From positions 62,001 through 126,000 of the forward strand of contig CP091718.1 in the NCBI GenBank assembly GCA_022009675.1: DNA of 64,000 bases, written 5' to 3'. The notes beneath the pieces are model-generated. The model saw only the letters and a list, made by a program, of their open reading frames with translations. It made no database searches and was not told where the DNA came from. The DNA comes from Oscillospiraceae bacterium. Its GTDB lineage: Bacteria > Bacillota > Clostridia > Oscillospirales > CAG-272. Each line of letters starts with the position of its first letter. The first letter of the stretch is position 1. A program made the translations under genes and the position numbers. Below, piece after piece: positions 50,035 through 58,735 of this stretch.

Positions 50035-50313
50035 CTACAGCACGCATGCTGTCTGCACGGATGCAGTCTGCACGCATGCAGTCTGCACGGATGCCGCGTC
50101 CGGAGCAGGCACGGTGTTCTCCGCCGCCCCGGACTCCGTAACGGGCGGCTCACGGTATCCCTGCCGCAGTCCTCCGTTGACGACATACAGCCACAGAAGC
50201 ACCGCCAACAGCAGGCAGACAGCCATTGCGGGCCAGTGCAGCTCCAGCCTTTTACGGCTGATCCGGACGCGGCGCCGGTTGCGGTCGTCCTGCCTGATCT
50301 CATATTTTGCCAT
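50035..50313 (-). CDS. CdaR/YbbR-like stub, membrane anchor only
   Basis: A 92-residue protein starting MAKYEIRQDDRNRRR. LLLAVLLWLYVVNGG is the signature single helix of YbbR/CdaR proteins (L-A-x-x-L-W-x-Y-V-V), normally followed by three or four YbbR repeats outside the cell. Here only REPPVTESG and a short tail remain. The tail is built from SVQTACVQTA repeats encoded by 15-bp units. It lies 5 bp after cdaA, the conserved position for the CdaA activator. Either the repeats were lost, or the gene is truncated by the repeat expansion. Confidence 0.7.
   Translation of the reverse strand: MAKYEIRQDDRNRRRVRISRKRLELHWPAMAVCLLLAVLLWLYVVNGGLRQGYREPPVTESGAAENTVPAPDAASVQTACVQTASVQTACVL
50041..50095. 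repeat. 15-bp tandem repeats at the 3' end of the CdaR-like gene
   Basis: GTCTGCACGGATGCA, GTCTGCACGCATGCA and GTCTGCACGGATGCC are three consecutive units with single changes; a partial unit precedes them. They encode the C-terminal tail and keep the reading frame. Confidence 0.9.
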
Positions 50314-50318
50314 ATCGT

Positions 50319-51347
50319 TCAAGCCTTTCTCGACGTCACGTCTTCCCCGCCGTTTTCCGATCCGTCCTGTACGTCCGGCTCGTCAGCGTCCGCAGAAACC
50401 TCAGGAACATCGCCCGCATCAGGCGTGCTCCGGACGCGGTATTTCTTCCGGTGCCTGTCACTGTCTTTACTGCCCGTATCGGCGGTGGGGTCAGCCGAGC
50501 CGGTCATCAGCAGGAACAGGTCTGCCCGCAAGCGGTTCTGTATCTCCTTTTCACCCGTGGCAAAATCCGCCATGGATTTGTTATAGTCCCGCTTGAGGCA
50601 TCCGTTGTTCGCCACCGAGATGACATGCCGTTCCTCGGACACCACGACCACCACGCAGTCGCCCAGCTCCGTACTGCCCAGCGCCGCCCGGTGCCGGGTG
50701 CCGAGGCGCAGTCCGGTCTTATCCGTTGTGGAAAGCGGCAGTTTACAGCCCGCCGCCACAATCCGGTCGCCGCGGATGATAACGGCGCCGTCGTGCAGCG
50801 GGGAACGATCCACAAAGATATTGGTCAGCAGGCTGGAGGAAACGCGGGCATCCAGCGCGATACCGCTCTTTTCAAACTCCCCCAATCGAGTAGAGCCTTC
50901 CAAAATGATAAGGGCGCCGTCCTTTTCCTGCTGCGCAATCTGGCACGCCGCCTCCACGACCTCGTTGATGGTGTTGGTCAGGGCGGCATGACCGCTGCGC
51001 CCGCCGGAACGCAGGTCAAACACGGTAGAGCCGAGCTTATCCAGCGCGTCCCGTATCTCGGGCTGAAAGATCACGACCAGCACGATAACGCCGAAGGACG
51101 CCACCGCGGACAGCAGCCAGTGCGCGGCGCGCAGATCCAGCCAACCGGTCACCACGTACAGCACCACCACGGTCGCCAACCCGAAGAGCAGCTTACCCGC
51201 GCGCCGGACGCTGACGAAGGAATATAAAAAATAAAACAGAACCGCCAGAAGGAGGATATCCAATCCGTCCTTCCAGGTCATGGAGGACACGGGGGTCCAT
51301 ATATTGGCGCGAAAAAATGCGCCAACCGACTCAAGTATTTCTGTCAC
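50319..51347 (-). CDS. cdaA: Diadenylate cyclase (c-di-AMP synthase)
   Basis: A GTG start at 51347 follows AAAGGAG; an upstream in-frame ATG lacks one. Three helices (GLDILLLAVLFYFLYSFV, AGKLLFGLATVVVLYVV, LSAVASFGVIVLVVIF) precede the DAC domain. SPLHDGAVIIRGDRI (D-G-A motif) and GTRHRAALGSTELGDC (R-H-R motif) hold the catalytic residues. It makes c-di-AMP from two ATP. The C-terminal 90 residues are acidic/basic low-complexity (TADTGSKDSDRHRKKYRVRS), not seen in most homologues. The downstream stub replaces the usual CdaR regulator. Confidence 0.95.
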   Translation of the reverse strand: MTEILESVGAFFRANIWTPVSSMTWKDGLDILLLAVLFYFLYSFVSVRRAGKLLFGLATVVVLYVVTGWLDLRAAHWLLSAVASFGVIVLVVIFQPEIRDALDKLGSTVFDLRSGGRSGHAALTNTINEVVEAACQIAQQEKDGALIILEGSTRLGEFEKSGIALDARVSSSLLTNIFVDRSPLHDGAVIIRGDRIVAAGCKLPLSTTDKTGLRLGTRHRAALGSTELGDCVVVVVSEERHVISVANNGCLKRDYNKSMADFATGEKEIQNRLRADLFLLMTGSADPTADTGSKDSDRHRKKYRVRSTPDAGDVPEVSADADEPDVQDGSENGGEDVTSRKA

Positions 51348-51533
51348 AAGCCGCTCCTTTGTATGCATAAAGCAGGGGCACACGGTTTCCACCGTGACGC
51401 CGTATCGCAATCGTCCCGACCTCTTACGAGCGTCAAACATCCCTATTATATCACATACTCAGGAGGAATGGCATCGTACTCCGCACCTTTTACAAAAAAT
51501 TCACATCCGTCCGACAAGGTCTGACAGCCCCCG

Positions 51534-52427
51534 TCAGCCGTCGATCAGGCGGCTGACCGTCACGAAACGGTACCCCCGCTCCAAAAGTGCGGGAATGAGC
51601 CGGCGCAGAGCGGCGGGTGTCGGGCTGTCGTGACCGATATAATCGTGCATGAGGATGATATCGCCTGCCTGCACCGACTCCAGCACGTTGCGGGTGATGG
51701 TATCGGGCGGCGTGTGTGCCCAGTCGCGGGTGTCGATGTCCCAAAGGATCAGGCGGTACCCCTCCGCACGCGCCACGCGGCGCACCGTCGCGTTCATGGC
51801 TCCCTCCGGCGGGCGCAAAAGGTGCGGGCGGTACTCACCCAGCGACGCCAGCGCCTCCTCACAGCGCGACACCTGACTGCGCACGCCTGCTTCGTTCAGC
51901 TTTGTCAGCCGCCGGTGATCGTAGCTGTGGTTGCCGATCTCGTGCCCCGCCGCCAGCACGGCTTCCGCCGCCTCCGGATAGTACAGCACATTCTCGCCGA
52001 CCATGAAAAAGGTCGCCGGCACACCGTACTCCGCCAGGATGGACAGGATCTCCTGCGTGTACATCGGGTGGGGGCCGTCATCGAAGCTGAGGGCTATCTC
52101 CATGCGATCGTTTCGGCGGCGGTAGTATACGATATTGCCGTCATCGGCATCCGTCGGGGCGGTCGTGCTGACCACGGCGGCGGTGTCCGCGACCGTCTGC
52201 ACGACAGCCTGCCCATTCCGTACCGCCGGCGGCAGCCCCTCGCCGCCGGCAGGCGGGATCGGGGGAACCTGACGGGTCTCGGCTGACTGCCCGTCCGGCG
52301 CACCGTGCGTCTCATACAGCCACAGCGCCAGCACCGCGACAGCCAAAAGCAACAGTGCCGCCGCCAGCCAGATCACCTGTCCCGTCCGGCTCCGGGGGCA
52401 GGCGGGTGCCCTGCCCCGCCTACCCAT
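51534..52427 (-). CDS. Polysaccharide deacetylase (NodB domain), membrane-anchored
   Basis: The start MGRRGRAPACPRSRTGQ has GGAGGGG upstream and lies just inside the end of the previous gene. One anchor helix (IWLAAALLLLAVAVLALWL) is followed by a Pro/Ala linker and the NodB domain: IALSFDDGPHPMY (motif 1, Asp-Asp), GHEIGNHSYDHRRLT (motif 2, His pair), LLRPPEGAMNAT (motif 3, Arg), ILWDIDTRDWAH (motif 4) and ILMHDYIG (motif 5, His). All catalytic residues are present. It should de-N-acetylate peptidoglycan or another glycan outside the membrane. Confidence 0.9.
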   Translation of the reverse strand: MGRRGRAPACPRSRTGQVIWLAAALLLLAVAVLALWLYETHGAPDGQSAETRQVPPIPPAGGEGLPPAVRNGQAVVQTVADTAAVVSTTAPTDADDGNIVYYRRRNDRMEIALSFDDGPHPMYTQEILSILAEYGVPATFFMVGENVLYYPEAAEAVLAAGHEIGNHSYDHRRLTKLNEAGVRSQVSRCEEALASLGEYRPHLLRPPEGAMNATVRRVARAEGYRLILWDIDTRDWAHTPPDTITRNVLESVQAGDIILMHDYIGHDSPTPAALRRLIPALLERGYRFVTVSRLIDG

Positions 52428-53298
52428 CCGTCCCCTCCGCATCGGATGCCGGAGCGTCCGGCTCCGGCACGCCGGTCAGTTCATACAGCGTCCCGAAGCG
52501 GTATCCCTGCGCCCGTATCTCCGCGAGCAGTGCCGGAAGCACCTCTGCATTGGTCGCCGAGGTGGGGTGCAGCAGGATGACCGCGCCGTTGTGGAGATTG
52601 TCGAGTATCTTCGCCTTGGCAGCCGCCGGGGAAGGCTGTCGGTCGTTGTCCCAGTCGGCATAGCCGAAGCTCCAGAACACCGTCCGGTAACCCTGTGCCA
52701 TGACTGCCCGGAGCAGGGATTCGCTGAAGCGCCCCTCCGGCGGGCGGAAAAATTTCGCAGTCTCCACGCCCGCCTCCCGGCAGGCGTCCTCCAGCCGCGT
52801 CAGTTCCGCCGCTATCTCATCGGCGCTCCACGAAGTCATATCCCGGTGCGCATACGAATGATTGCACACCAGATGTCCCTCCGCCGCCATCCGGCGGATA
52901 AGGTCGGGGTTCTGCCGTGCCAGATTGCCCAGCACAAAGAACGCCCCCGCAGCATCCGCCTGCGCCAGCGCGTCCAGAACCCGCGCCACGTTTCCGTTCT
53001 CGTAGCCCGCATCAAATGTGAGATAGACCACCTTGTCCGCACCGTCCGCCGCCGTATGCTCCGGGCGGTCATCGATATAAAAGCCGCCGCAGTCGCGGAT
53101 GAAGGCAAACCGCCCGTCCGCGCGCGGTTGCATATGCCCCCGCACGTGGGCGCAGTACCAGTTGTAGGTTTCCCCTGTCGCGCCCGTCCGCAGAGCCACG
53201 CCGCCGGACAGGCAGAGTGCCAGCAGAAGCGCCGCCGCCCGGAGCATCCGCGCGGCTTTCCAGCCCCCTGTGTTCCGTATCCTACGTGTAGCATGCAT
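52420..53298 (-). CDS. Polysaccharide deacetylase, PdaA-like
   Basis: MHATRRIRNTGGW starts after AAAGGAG. A signal or anchor (MLRAAALLLALCLSGGVALR) is followed by ETYNWYCAHVRG. The catalytic domain then has VVYLTFDAGYENGN (T-F-D-A-G-Y-E-N-G is diagnostic of the PdaA/PdaB branch), HLVCNHSYAHRDMT (H-x-x-x-H), FFRPPEGRFSE, FWSFGYADWDND and GAVILLHPTS. PdaA makes muramic-delta-lactam precursors in spore cortex, which fits a spore-former, although no other sporulation gene besides the flippase is seen here. The C-terminal coding region overlaps the next deacetylase start. Confidence 0.85.
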   Translation of the reverse strand: MHATRRIRNTGGWKAARMLRAAALLLALCLSGGVALRTGATGETYNWYCAHVRGHMQPRADGRFAFIRDCGGFYIDDRPEHTAADGADKVVYLTFDAGYENGNVARVLDALAQADAAGAFFVLGNLARQNPDLIRRMAAEGHLVCNHSYAHRDMTSWSADEIAAELTRLEDACREAGVETAKFFRPPEGRFSESLLRAVMAQGYRTVFWSFGYADWDNDRQPSPAAAKAKILDNLHNGAVILLHPTSATNAEVLPALLAEIRAQGYRFGTLYELTGVPEPDAPASDAEGTDG

Positions 53299-53654
53299 CG
53301 CACACCAACTCCTTTCGCTACAGGACTCTTCCGCATACTCCGTCCCGCAGTTTTCGGCAGATCGCGGGAAAGCCGCCGCCGATTCGCCGTGAGCGGAATT
53401 TTCAGAAGTCCCCGGGAAGTAGTGTGCGCCGCCGCGCAGGCACATTCTCATGCAAATTCCGGCACGGCGGGCAGTCTTCGGATAAAAAAACAATCCGCTT
53501 TCCGTTTCTACCGGAAAATCTGTGTGAATTTCCCTAAAGTTACCGGATTATTCATACATTTTTCACAAACAGGATGTATAATGTACGGGTTCTACCAGGC
53601 GCGGAATATACCGATATACCGCGCGCAACGTCCGGAGCGAAAGGAGGCAGGCTT

Positions 53655-54416
53655 GTGGCAGGCAACACATTCAAACGCATGGAGAAAAAAATGACAGTCT
53701 CCACAGAGATGATACCCGCTCTGCAGGCGTGCATGGAGGAGTACATGACGCCGGATCCCTTCAATGTGGACGGGAAGCCATACATGATCTGCAACCTATA
53801 CTTTGACGACGACGCGGATGACGTCATACGCACCTCGGTGTCGCTGCCATGGTACAAGGAGAAGTTGCGTCTCAGAAGCTACGGCGTACCGGACGCGGAC
53901 ACGAAAGTGTTTCTGGAACTGAAGAAGAAATGCGCCGGCGTCGGCACCAAGCGCCGCGCCAAGATTCCCTACCGGGATGCGCTCGCCTACCTGGAGACCG
54001 GACAGCATCCGGAGGAACCGACATACATCGACGAGCAGGTACTGCGGGAGATCGACTACTACCGCGCCCACAACACAGTTTATCCGAAAATATACGTCAG
54101 CTACGTGCGGAATGCCTTTTTCGGGCGGGACGACCCGAGCTTCCGCGTGACCTTTGACAGCAACATTCTGACCCGTCGGTACGATCTGGATCTTGCGCTG
54201 GGGCGATACGGGGATCCTGCTCTGTCCCCCGGAAAAACTCTGATCGAGGTCAAGTTTTCCGGTGCGGTACCACTGTGGTTCTGCCGGATTATGAGTGATT
54301 TCGGGCTTTCCTTCCACACCTTCTCCAAGGTTGGAACCAATTTCAAGCTGTATTCCTACGAGCGTGCCCGTGAGGCACACCCGGAAGAAGAGCACGTGCT
54401 GCGGCTGCTGCACTGA
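53655..54416 (+). CDS. VTC-domain polyphosphate polymerase-like protein
   Basis: GTG start (GTGGCAGGCAACACATTC) with AAAGGAGG upstream. The domain reads FKRMEKKMTVSTEM, YMICNLYFDDDADDVIRTSV, LPWYKEKLRLRSYG, KVFLELKKKCAGVGTKRRAK and KIYVSYVRNAFFG, ending TLIEVKFSGAVPLWFCRIMS. Basic residues inside the barrel (KLRLR, KKK, KRR) and the Glu of EVKFS match the VTC tunnel. The family polymerises phosphate from ATP at the membrane in yeast; bacterial homologues are presumed to act on polyphosphate. The next gene encodes the usual DUF4956 partner. Confidence 0.88.
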   Translation: MAGNTFKRMEKKMTVSTEMIPALQACMEEYMTPDPFNVDGKPYMICNLYFDDDADDVIRTSVSLPWYKEKLRLRSYGVPDADTKVFLELKKKCAGVGTKRRAKIPYRDALAYLETGQHPEEPTYIDEQVLREIDYYRAHNTVYPKIYVSYVRNAFFGRDDPSFRVTFDSNILTRRYDLDLALGRYGDPALSPGKTLIEVKFSGAVPLWFCRIMSDFGLSFHTFSKVGTNFKLYSYERAREAHPEEEHVLRLLH

Positions 54417-54443
54417 CCGCGCACCGACAAGGAGTTAATGATC

Positions 54444-55121
54444 ATGGATTACATTCTGAAAACCGTCGATATCAGCCCCATCACACTGGGGCGTGCACTG
54501 ACTATCGTGGGCAGTTCTCTGGGGCTTGCTGTGGCGCTGATGCTGGTATATATGTTCACGCATCGCCGCACGGGCTGGCGTCCCTCCATCGCCATGACCA
54601 TGCTGATGCTTGGTCCCATCGTTTCTATCATCGTACTGTGCATTGGCAGCAACATCGCCCGCGCCATCTCCATCGGCGGCGGTCTCGCGCTGGTGCGCTT
54701 CCGCAACACGGTAGAGGATCCGCGCGATCTTATCTACTTTTTCCTCTCGTTGGCATCCGGTATGGCTTGCGGCATCGGGTTCATCGGCTTCGGCGCACTG
54801 GCGGTCGGAGCTATCCTGCTCCTGCTTGCCATCCTGTCGCTGATCGGTCTGGATCGGCTCGGCGGCAAGGGCAAGCAGCTTCGCATCCTTGTTCCGGAAT
54901 CCCTGGACTATACCGGCGTATTTGACAACGTGCTGAAAAAGTACTGCCGCGGCTATCATCTGAACCGCATCCGCACCGAGGATTACGGCACGCTCGTGCG
55001 GTTGGACTACCGCATCGTCATGAAGGATGACAGGCAGGAAAAGCAGTTTCTGGACGAACTGCGGGTGCTCAACGGCAATCTGACCATCTCCATCGTTCAG
55101 ACAGCTGTCGAGGAGCAGTAA
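54444..55121 (+). CDS. DUF4956 membrane protein, partner of the VTC protein
   Basis: ATG at 54444 has GGAG 9 nt upstream; ATG at 54438 lies too close to it. Four predicted helices (ALTIVGSSLGLAVALMLVYM, AMTMLMLGPIVSIIVLCIG, FFLSLASGMACGIGFIGF, ALAVGAILLLLAILSLIGLD) surround ARAISIGGGLALVRFRNTVE, the family's most conserved block. The C-terminal soluble part begins LRILVPESLDYTGVFD. DUF4956 and VTC genes are almost always paired in bacteria. The membrane protein probably guides polyphosphate or a related product. The function is not proven. Confidence 0.85.
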   Translation: MDYILKTVDISPITLGRALTIVGSSLGLAVALMLVYMFTHRRTGWRPSIAMTMLMLGPIVSIIVLCIGSNIARAISIGGGLALVRFRNTVEDPRDLIYFFLSLASGMACGIGFIGFGALAVGAILLLLAILSLIGLDRLGGKGKQLRILVPESLDYTGVFDNVLKKYCRGYHLNRIRTEDYGTLVRLDYRIVMKDDRQEKQFLDELRVLNGNLTISIVQTAVEEQ

Positions 55122-55186
55122 CTGCTGCACCGGGTTCATGGTAAACAATCAAGCAACCAGTAATATTCACGAAAGGAATAAGTAAT

Positions 55187-55303
55187 ATGACATTAAAAAA
55201 ACAAAAGATTTTTAAAATTCATCCCGATAATTCAGCTTATAACTGTATTTTTTGGTTAAAATATTATTTAACCGCAAAAAAACCTTGGTCGGATTTTTGC
55301 TAA
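55187..55303 (+). CDS. Small peptide ORF 1 (38 aa)
   Basis: MTLKKQKIFKIHPDNSAYNC and then IFWLKYYLTAKKPWSDFC, preceded by GAAAGGA about 9 nt upstream. It is AT-rich unlike its neighbours. The first eleven residues are basic and a hydrophobic aromatic stretch follows. A one-base shift at the T5 run near 55,297 would extend it by about 18 residues. It lies between the DUF4956 gene and the HTH-TPR regulator. It may be a peptide signal, a leader or simply chance. Confidence 0.35.
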   Translation: MTLKKQKIFKIHPDNSAYNCIFWLKYYLTAKKPWSDFC

Positions 55304-55381
55304 AGCTTTGCTAAAAATTTTTTTGCCGTCTTATTGTTTATTCATATTCCAAGAATGATTTTTGCACTTTGTTTTTCGTGA

Positions 55382-55486
55382 ATGACATTTTTAGACAATG
55401 TTCTTTACTATGTTTCTCTGTATCCTACATTTTTGGGCATCGCAGCAGTTGTAGTTGCTGATCAAGACCAGCACGAAAAAAACTAA
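55382..55486 (+). CDS. Small peptide ORF 2 (34 aa)
   Basis: MTFLDNVLYYVSLYPTFLGI followed by AAVVVADQDQHEKN. A hydrophobic core of about 20 residues and a charged C-terminus would suit a small exported or membrane peptide. The ribosome site is weak. A strong terminator follows 8 nt after the stop, which supports expression of something here. The spacing to the HTH-TPR regulator resembles peptide-regulator pairs, where the signal can lie up- or downstream. Confidence 0.4.
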   Translation: MTFLDNVLYYVSLYPTFLGIAAVVVADQDQHEKN

Positions 55487-55493
55487 GATTTCC

Positions 55494-55522
55494 CAGCCGC
55501 ACTTTCGGGTGCGGCTGTTTTT
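55494..55522 (+). terminator. Rho-independent terminator after the small ORFs
   Basis: CAGCCGCAC and GTGCGGCTG form a 9-bp stem with loop TTTCGG, followed by TTTTTATT. It separates the AT-rich small-ORF stretch from the regulator promoter. Confidence 0.9.
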
Positions 55523-55572
55523 ATTCATCACCATTCAAAAACAATTTGCAAATAAAGGTATGGGGAGTGCGG

Positions 55573-55603
55573 TTGAAAAAAACGGGAAGATCTATGCTAT
55601 AAT
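55573..55603 (+). promoter_or_regulatory. Promoter of the HTH-TPR regulator
   Basis: TTGAAA and an extended -10 TGCTATAAT are 19 bp apart, a long but workable spacing. The leader to the start codon contains AGGGGG as ribosome site. Confidence 0.6.
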
Positions 55604-55652
55604 GAGAATCGCAAGCTCGGACTTGGCGAACTGAAAACGAGGGGGTAGGCGC

Positions 55653-56772
55653 ATGAATTACCAAGGCTATCTCATTTACCGCACCCGGATACAGCGGAAT
55701 TGGAGTCAGGCGGGATTGTGCAGAGGAATTTGCGCAGTTTCGTATTTGTCAAAAATCGAAACCGGCAAGGCAGAGCCGTCGGAGGAGATTTTACAGTTGC
55801 TCATGGAGCGGCTGGATTTGAAATGTGACAAAAAAACAGAGCAGAAAGCCGCCGAACTCGCCAATCAAGGCTGGGAGCTGTTGTTTGACGGTAGGCACGC
55901 AAAGCTGAACGAGCTGCTGCGGGGCAAGGATATAGAATGCTATCGGGCAGTCCCGGCGTGGCTGGATTTGGCGTTGCTTTCGTCCGAAGCGCCCCTGGAT
56001 GGCGCTCTTGAGCCCTGCATGGACACACGGCAGTTGGCATTGCAACGAATTTTTGCAGGGACGGGCGGATGAGGCAGCGCGCCTCATGCCGAACGCATAT
56101 ACTTTCCTGTCGCTGGGCATTGCCGACTATAACACCGGCAACTATTCCGCCGCCGTGGACCGTTTGCAGACCGCCTATGACATGGCAGGCAGGGACGGTG
56201 CCGCAAGGATCATGCTGGATGCAAAGCTTTTCCTCGGCAGTGCCTATTGCAATCGGCAGGATCTTCCCAATATGGAGCGTCACTACCAGGTTGGAAAGCG
56301 GCTGGCGGAGGATCTGCAAGACCAAAAAGCCCTGCAGGCTATCGGCTACAACACGGCGTCGGCGTGGATTGAAACCGGACGCTACGAGGAGGCATACGCG
56401 TGGTTCTCGGAGCAGGAGCAAACCACTCTGCTGTCCCTGCACAAGCTGGCTATCTGCTGTGAAAAGACCGGACGGCGGGAGGAAGCCCTTTGTGCCCTGA
56501 GCCGGGCTGAAGACATGGGTGTCAGCGAGCCGGAGCATTCCCTCGTGTTACAGCTTCTGCGGCTGGTTCGGTATCGGCTGGAACACCCCGACTACCTTTC
56601 CCGCGATGAATACGGTTTGCTTCTTTCAGACAGCTTTGCGCGCATCCGGAACGAGCTGCCCTCCGGCTTTGCGATTTTCCACCTGCCTTGGATGCTGGAG
56701 TGGTATAAGGCGACAAGGCAATACAAAAAAGCTTGCGAGCTGTTGGAAGAGTTTCCCGGAAAGTCCCTGTAA
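55653..56772 (+). CDS. HTH-TPR transcriptional regulator (RNPP-like architecture)
   Basis: MNYQGYLIYRTRIQRNWSQA starts the helix-turn-helix (GLCRGICAVSYLSKIETGKA). About 290 residues of helical repeats follow, for example MPNAYTFLSLGIADYNTGNY, RDGAARIMLDAKLFLGSAYC, LEDQ-type loops and ETGRYEEAYAWFSEQEQTTL. This is the layout of Rgg/PlcR/NprR-type regulators that bind short peptides in the TPR groove. A shift at about 56,050 (a T5 run) joins ALQ and EFLQGRADEAARLM. It probably controls itself and the MFS gene downstream. The ligand is not known. Confidence 0.75.
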
Positions 56773-56869
56773 GCGGCATATAAGCCCATTTTTCCGAAGT
56801 AATTTTCCCAAATACACGGACTTTCATTTACCTCACCGATGTGCTATACTATGTGCGGAGGTGAGATAT

Positions 56870-58117
56870 ATGAAAACAGTAAAACTTTGGACGCGAAACT
56901 TCCGCTTGGTGATTTTTGCATCTGCCATCGGTACATTGGGCGCAATCGCCGGCGGCTTTGCGCTGGCTTTCCTGGTGTTTGACGAAACCGGCAGCACACT
57001 GGCGTCCGCGCTGATCGTAGCGATCCAGCTTCTGCCGTACCTTTTTGCTCCCTGTTTTGATTGCGCCGTTTATGGACAGGCTCCCCCGCAAATCGTTTTT
57101 GGTGGCGGGCGATGCCGCAAATGCGGTTTTGCTTGCCGGAATGGGTATATGGCTGCTGTTTTTTGACTTTTCCTATGTGGGCTATCTGGCGGTTTCTTTG
57201 CTGTTGGCTTGCCTTGGCGCAGTAGACGAATTGGCGTTCACCAGCATTTATCCGGAGCTGATTCCGGAAGGTGCCGAGCAAAAAGGATATGCGGTGTCCT
57301 CCATGCTCTATCCGGTGCTGAAGGTCATCATGACGCCGCTGGCGGCGATTCTGCTTGATACGCTCGGCGTTGCGTGGATCCTGATCGCGCAGAGCGGATT
57401 CTCACTGGCGGCGGCTGTCACGGAGAGCTTTATCCGTCTGGACGAAACCGAGCGCAAGCACCGCGAGCCATATTCGCTCAGGGCGTGGGGCAATGACATA
57501 CGGGAAGCTGTGCAGTATTTGAAAAAAGAGCGCGGTCTGCGCAGTATCTACGGATATATGGCTGTAACCAACGGCGTTGCCAGCGGCTTTTCCCCTATTT
57601 TGGTGGCATTTTTTTCCGCACGTTCCCGGGATTCACCGCTGCCATGTATTCCGCATTTTTCCGTGGTGGAATTCGTCGGACGGTCAATCGGCAGCGCAAT
57701 GCAATACCGAATCAGCATTCCCGAGAAAAAAAGAGATACGGCTTCGCATTTTTTGTCTATCAGATTTATGAAGCAATGGATATGTGCCTGCTCTGGCTTC
57801 CTTATCCGCTTATGCTGGTCAACCGTGGGATATGCGGATTTCTGGGCAGTAACAGTGCAATTATGCGGAATGCCGCCGTGCAACGCTATATTCCGGAAAA
57901 GCTGCGCTCACGCATCAATGCATGCAACGGAGTGATGTTAACCGCCGGCGCAAGCATTTTCTCTTTGCTGATGGGATTTCTCGGAGAAATTGCCGACTAT
58001 CGCCTATGTGTCACGATAGGTGGCGCCGTTGCCATGCTTGCCTGCTGGCTTCTGATTGGAGGCAGACGTGCCGATGTGCGAAAGGTATATGAAATAAGCG
58101 ATTGCGATACAGAATGA
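56870..58117 (+). CDS. MFS transporter, frameshifted
   Basis: Start MKTVKLWTRNFRLVIFASAI after GGAGGTGAG. About eleven to twelve hydrophobic helices occur over the joined frames (for example GAIAGGFALAFLVFDETGST, LAVSLLLACLGAVDELAF, VLLAGMGIWLLFFDFSYVG). DRLPRKSFLVAGDAANA holds the MFS loop 2-3 signature region (D-R-x-x-R-K). Frame changes lie near 57,050 and 57,620. It belongs with multidrug or macrolide exporters by general look, but the substrate is unknown. It lies 97 bp after the regulator, with its own TATACT promoter-like box. Confidence 0.8.
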
Positions 58118-58340
58118 CACTTCTGTACCGTCTGTTCGGTGGCAGTCGCTCCGACTCGTCAAGGCACAAAACTTCCTGCCCGATAATATATTTTCAGACT
58201 TTCTCCGGCAATGAAAAGCGCGCCCGCGATGCTTCGGAGGCATTACGCTCCGCAGCCTTGGATAACAAAGCTGCACTGCCAACATAAAAAAAGCAAAAAA
58301 ATATTTGAAAAACTCTTGCGTTTTTTCTCCGAAGTTGTGG

Positions 58341-58346
58341 TATAAT
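58341..58346 (+). promoter_or_regulatory. Extended -10 of the rpmB promoter
   Basis: TGGTATAAT with a TTGCGT about 19 bp upstream. The leader of roughly 70 nt to rpmB contains AAGGAGG. In 58,118-58,320 I see no gene. Confidence 0.55.
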
Positions 58347-58420
58347 ACAGGCTGTTGTCTTATGATTGCAGGCGTGTCATGACCTGACAGGCCCGAAACC
58401 ACAGTAAGGAGGTGTCAAGT

Positions 58421-58606
58421 ATGGCAAAGTGCAGTATCTGCGGAAAGGGTGTAGTGTACGGGCAGAATGTGTCCCATTCCAACCGGAAGACCAATCGTAC
58501 CTGGAAGCCCAATATTCGTAAGGTAAAGGCGATCGTGGACGGTACTCCGAAGACCGTGGCGGTTTGCTCTCGCTGCCTGCGCTCCGGAAAGGTCACGCGC
58601 GCGTAA
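58421..58606 (+). CDS. rpmB: 50S ribosomal protein L28
   Basis: The 61-residue protein reads MAKCSICGKGVVYGQNVSHS, NRKTNRTWKPNIRKV and VCSRCLRSGKVTRA. It has the four-cysteine zinc-ribbon form of L28 (CSIC near the start and CSRC near the end), not the Cys-free form. The start is fixed by AAGGAGG 6 nt upstream. L28 binds the large subunit near domain I of 23S rRNA. Monocistronic, with its own promoter and terminator. Confidence 0.97.
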   Translation: MAKCSICGKGVVYGQNVSHSNRKTNRTWKPNIRKVKAIVDGTPKTVAVCSRCLRSGKVTRA

Positions 58607-58631
58607 TCTTTACCCGGCGTGCTTTTCATGC

Positions 58632-58680
58632 AGAAACCGGCACCCGTTCCGCAATGTGCGGCGGTGCCGGTTTCTTTTCT
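58632..58680 (+). terminator. Terminator of rpmB
   Basis: AGAAACCGGCACC and GGTGCCGGTTTCT form a perfect 13-bp stem, with an inner GTTCCGCAATGTGCGGC region in the loop, followed by TTTTCTTT. Confidence 0.9.
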
Positions 58681-58735
58681 TTGCCGTTCTTATCGGCTCC
58701 CTTCCCGGTGCCCCGGACTGCAACTGCAACTGCAT

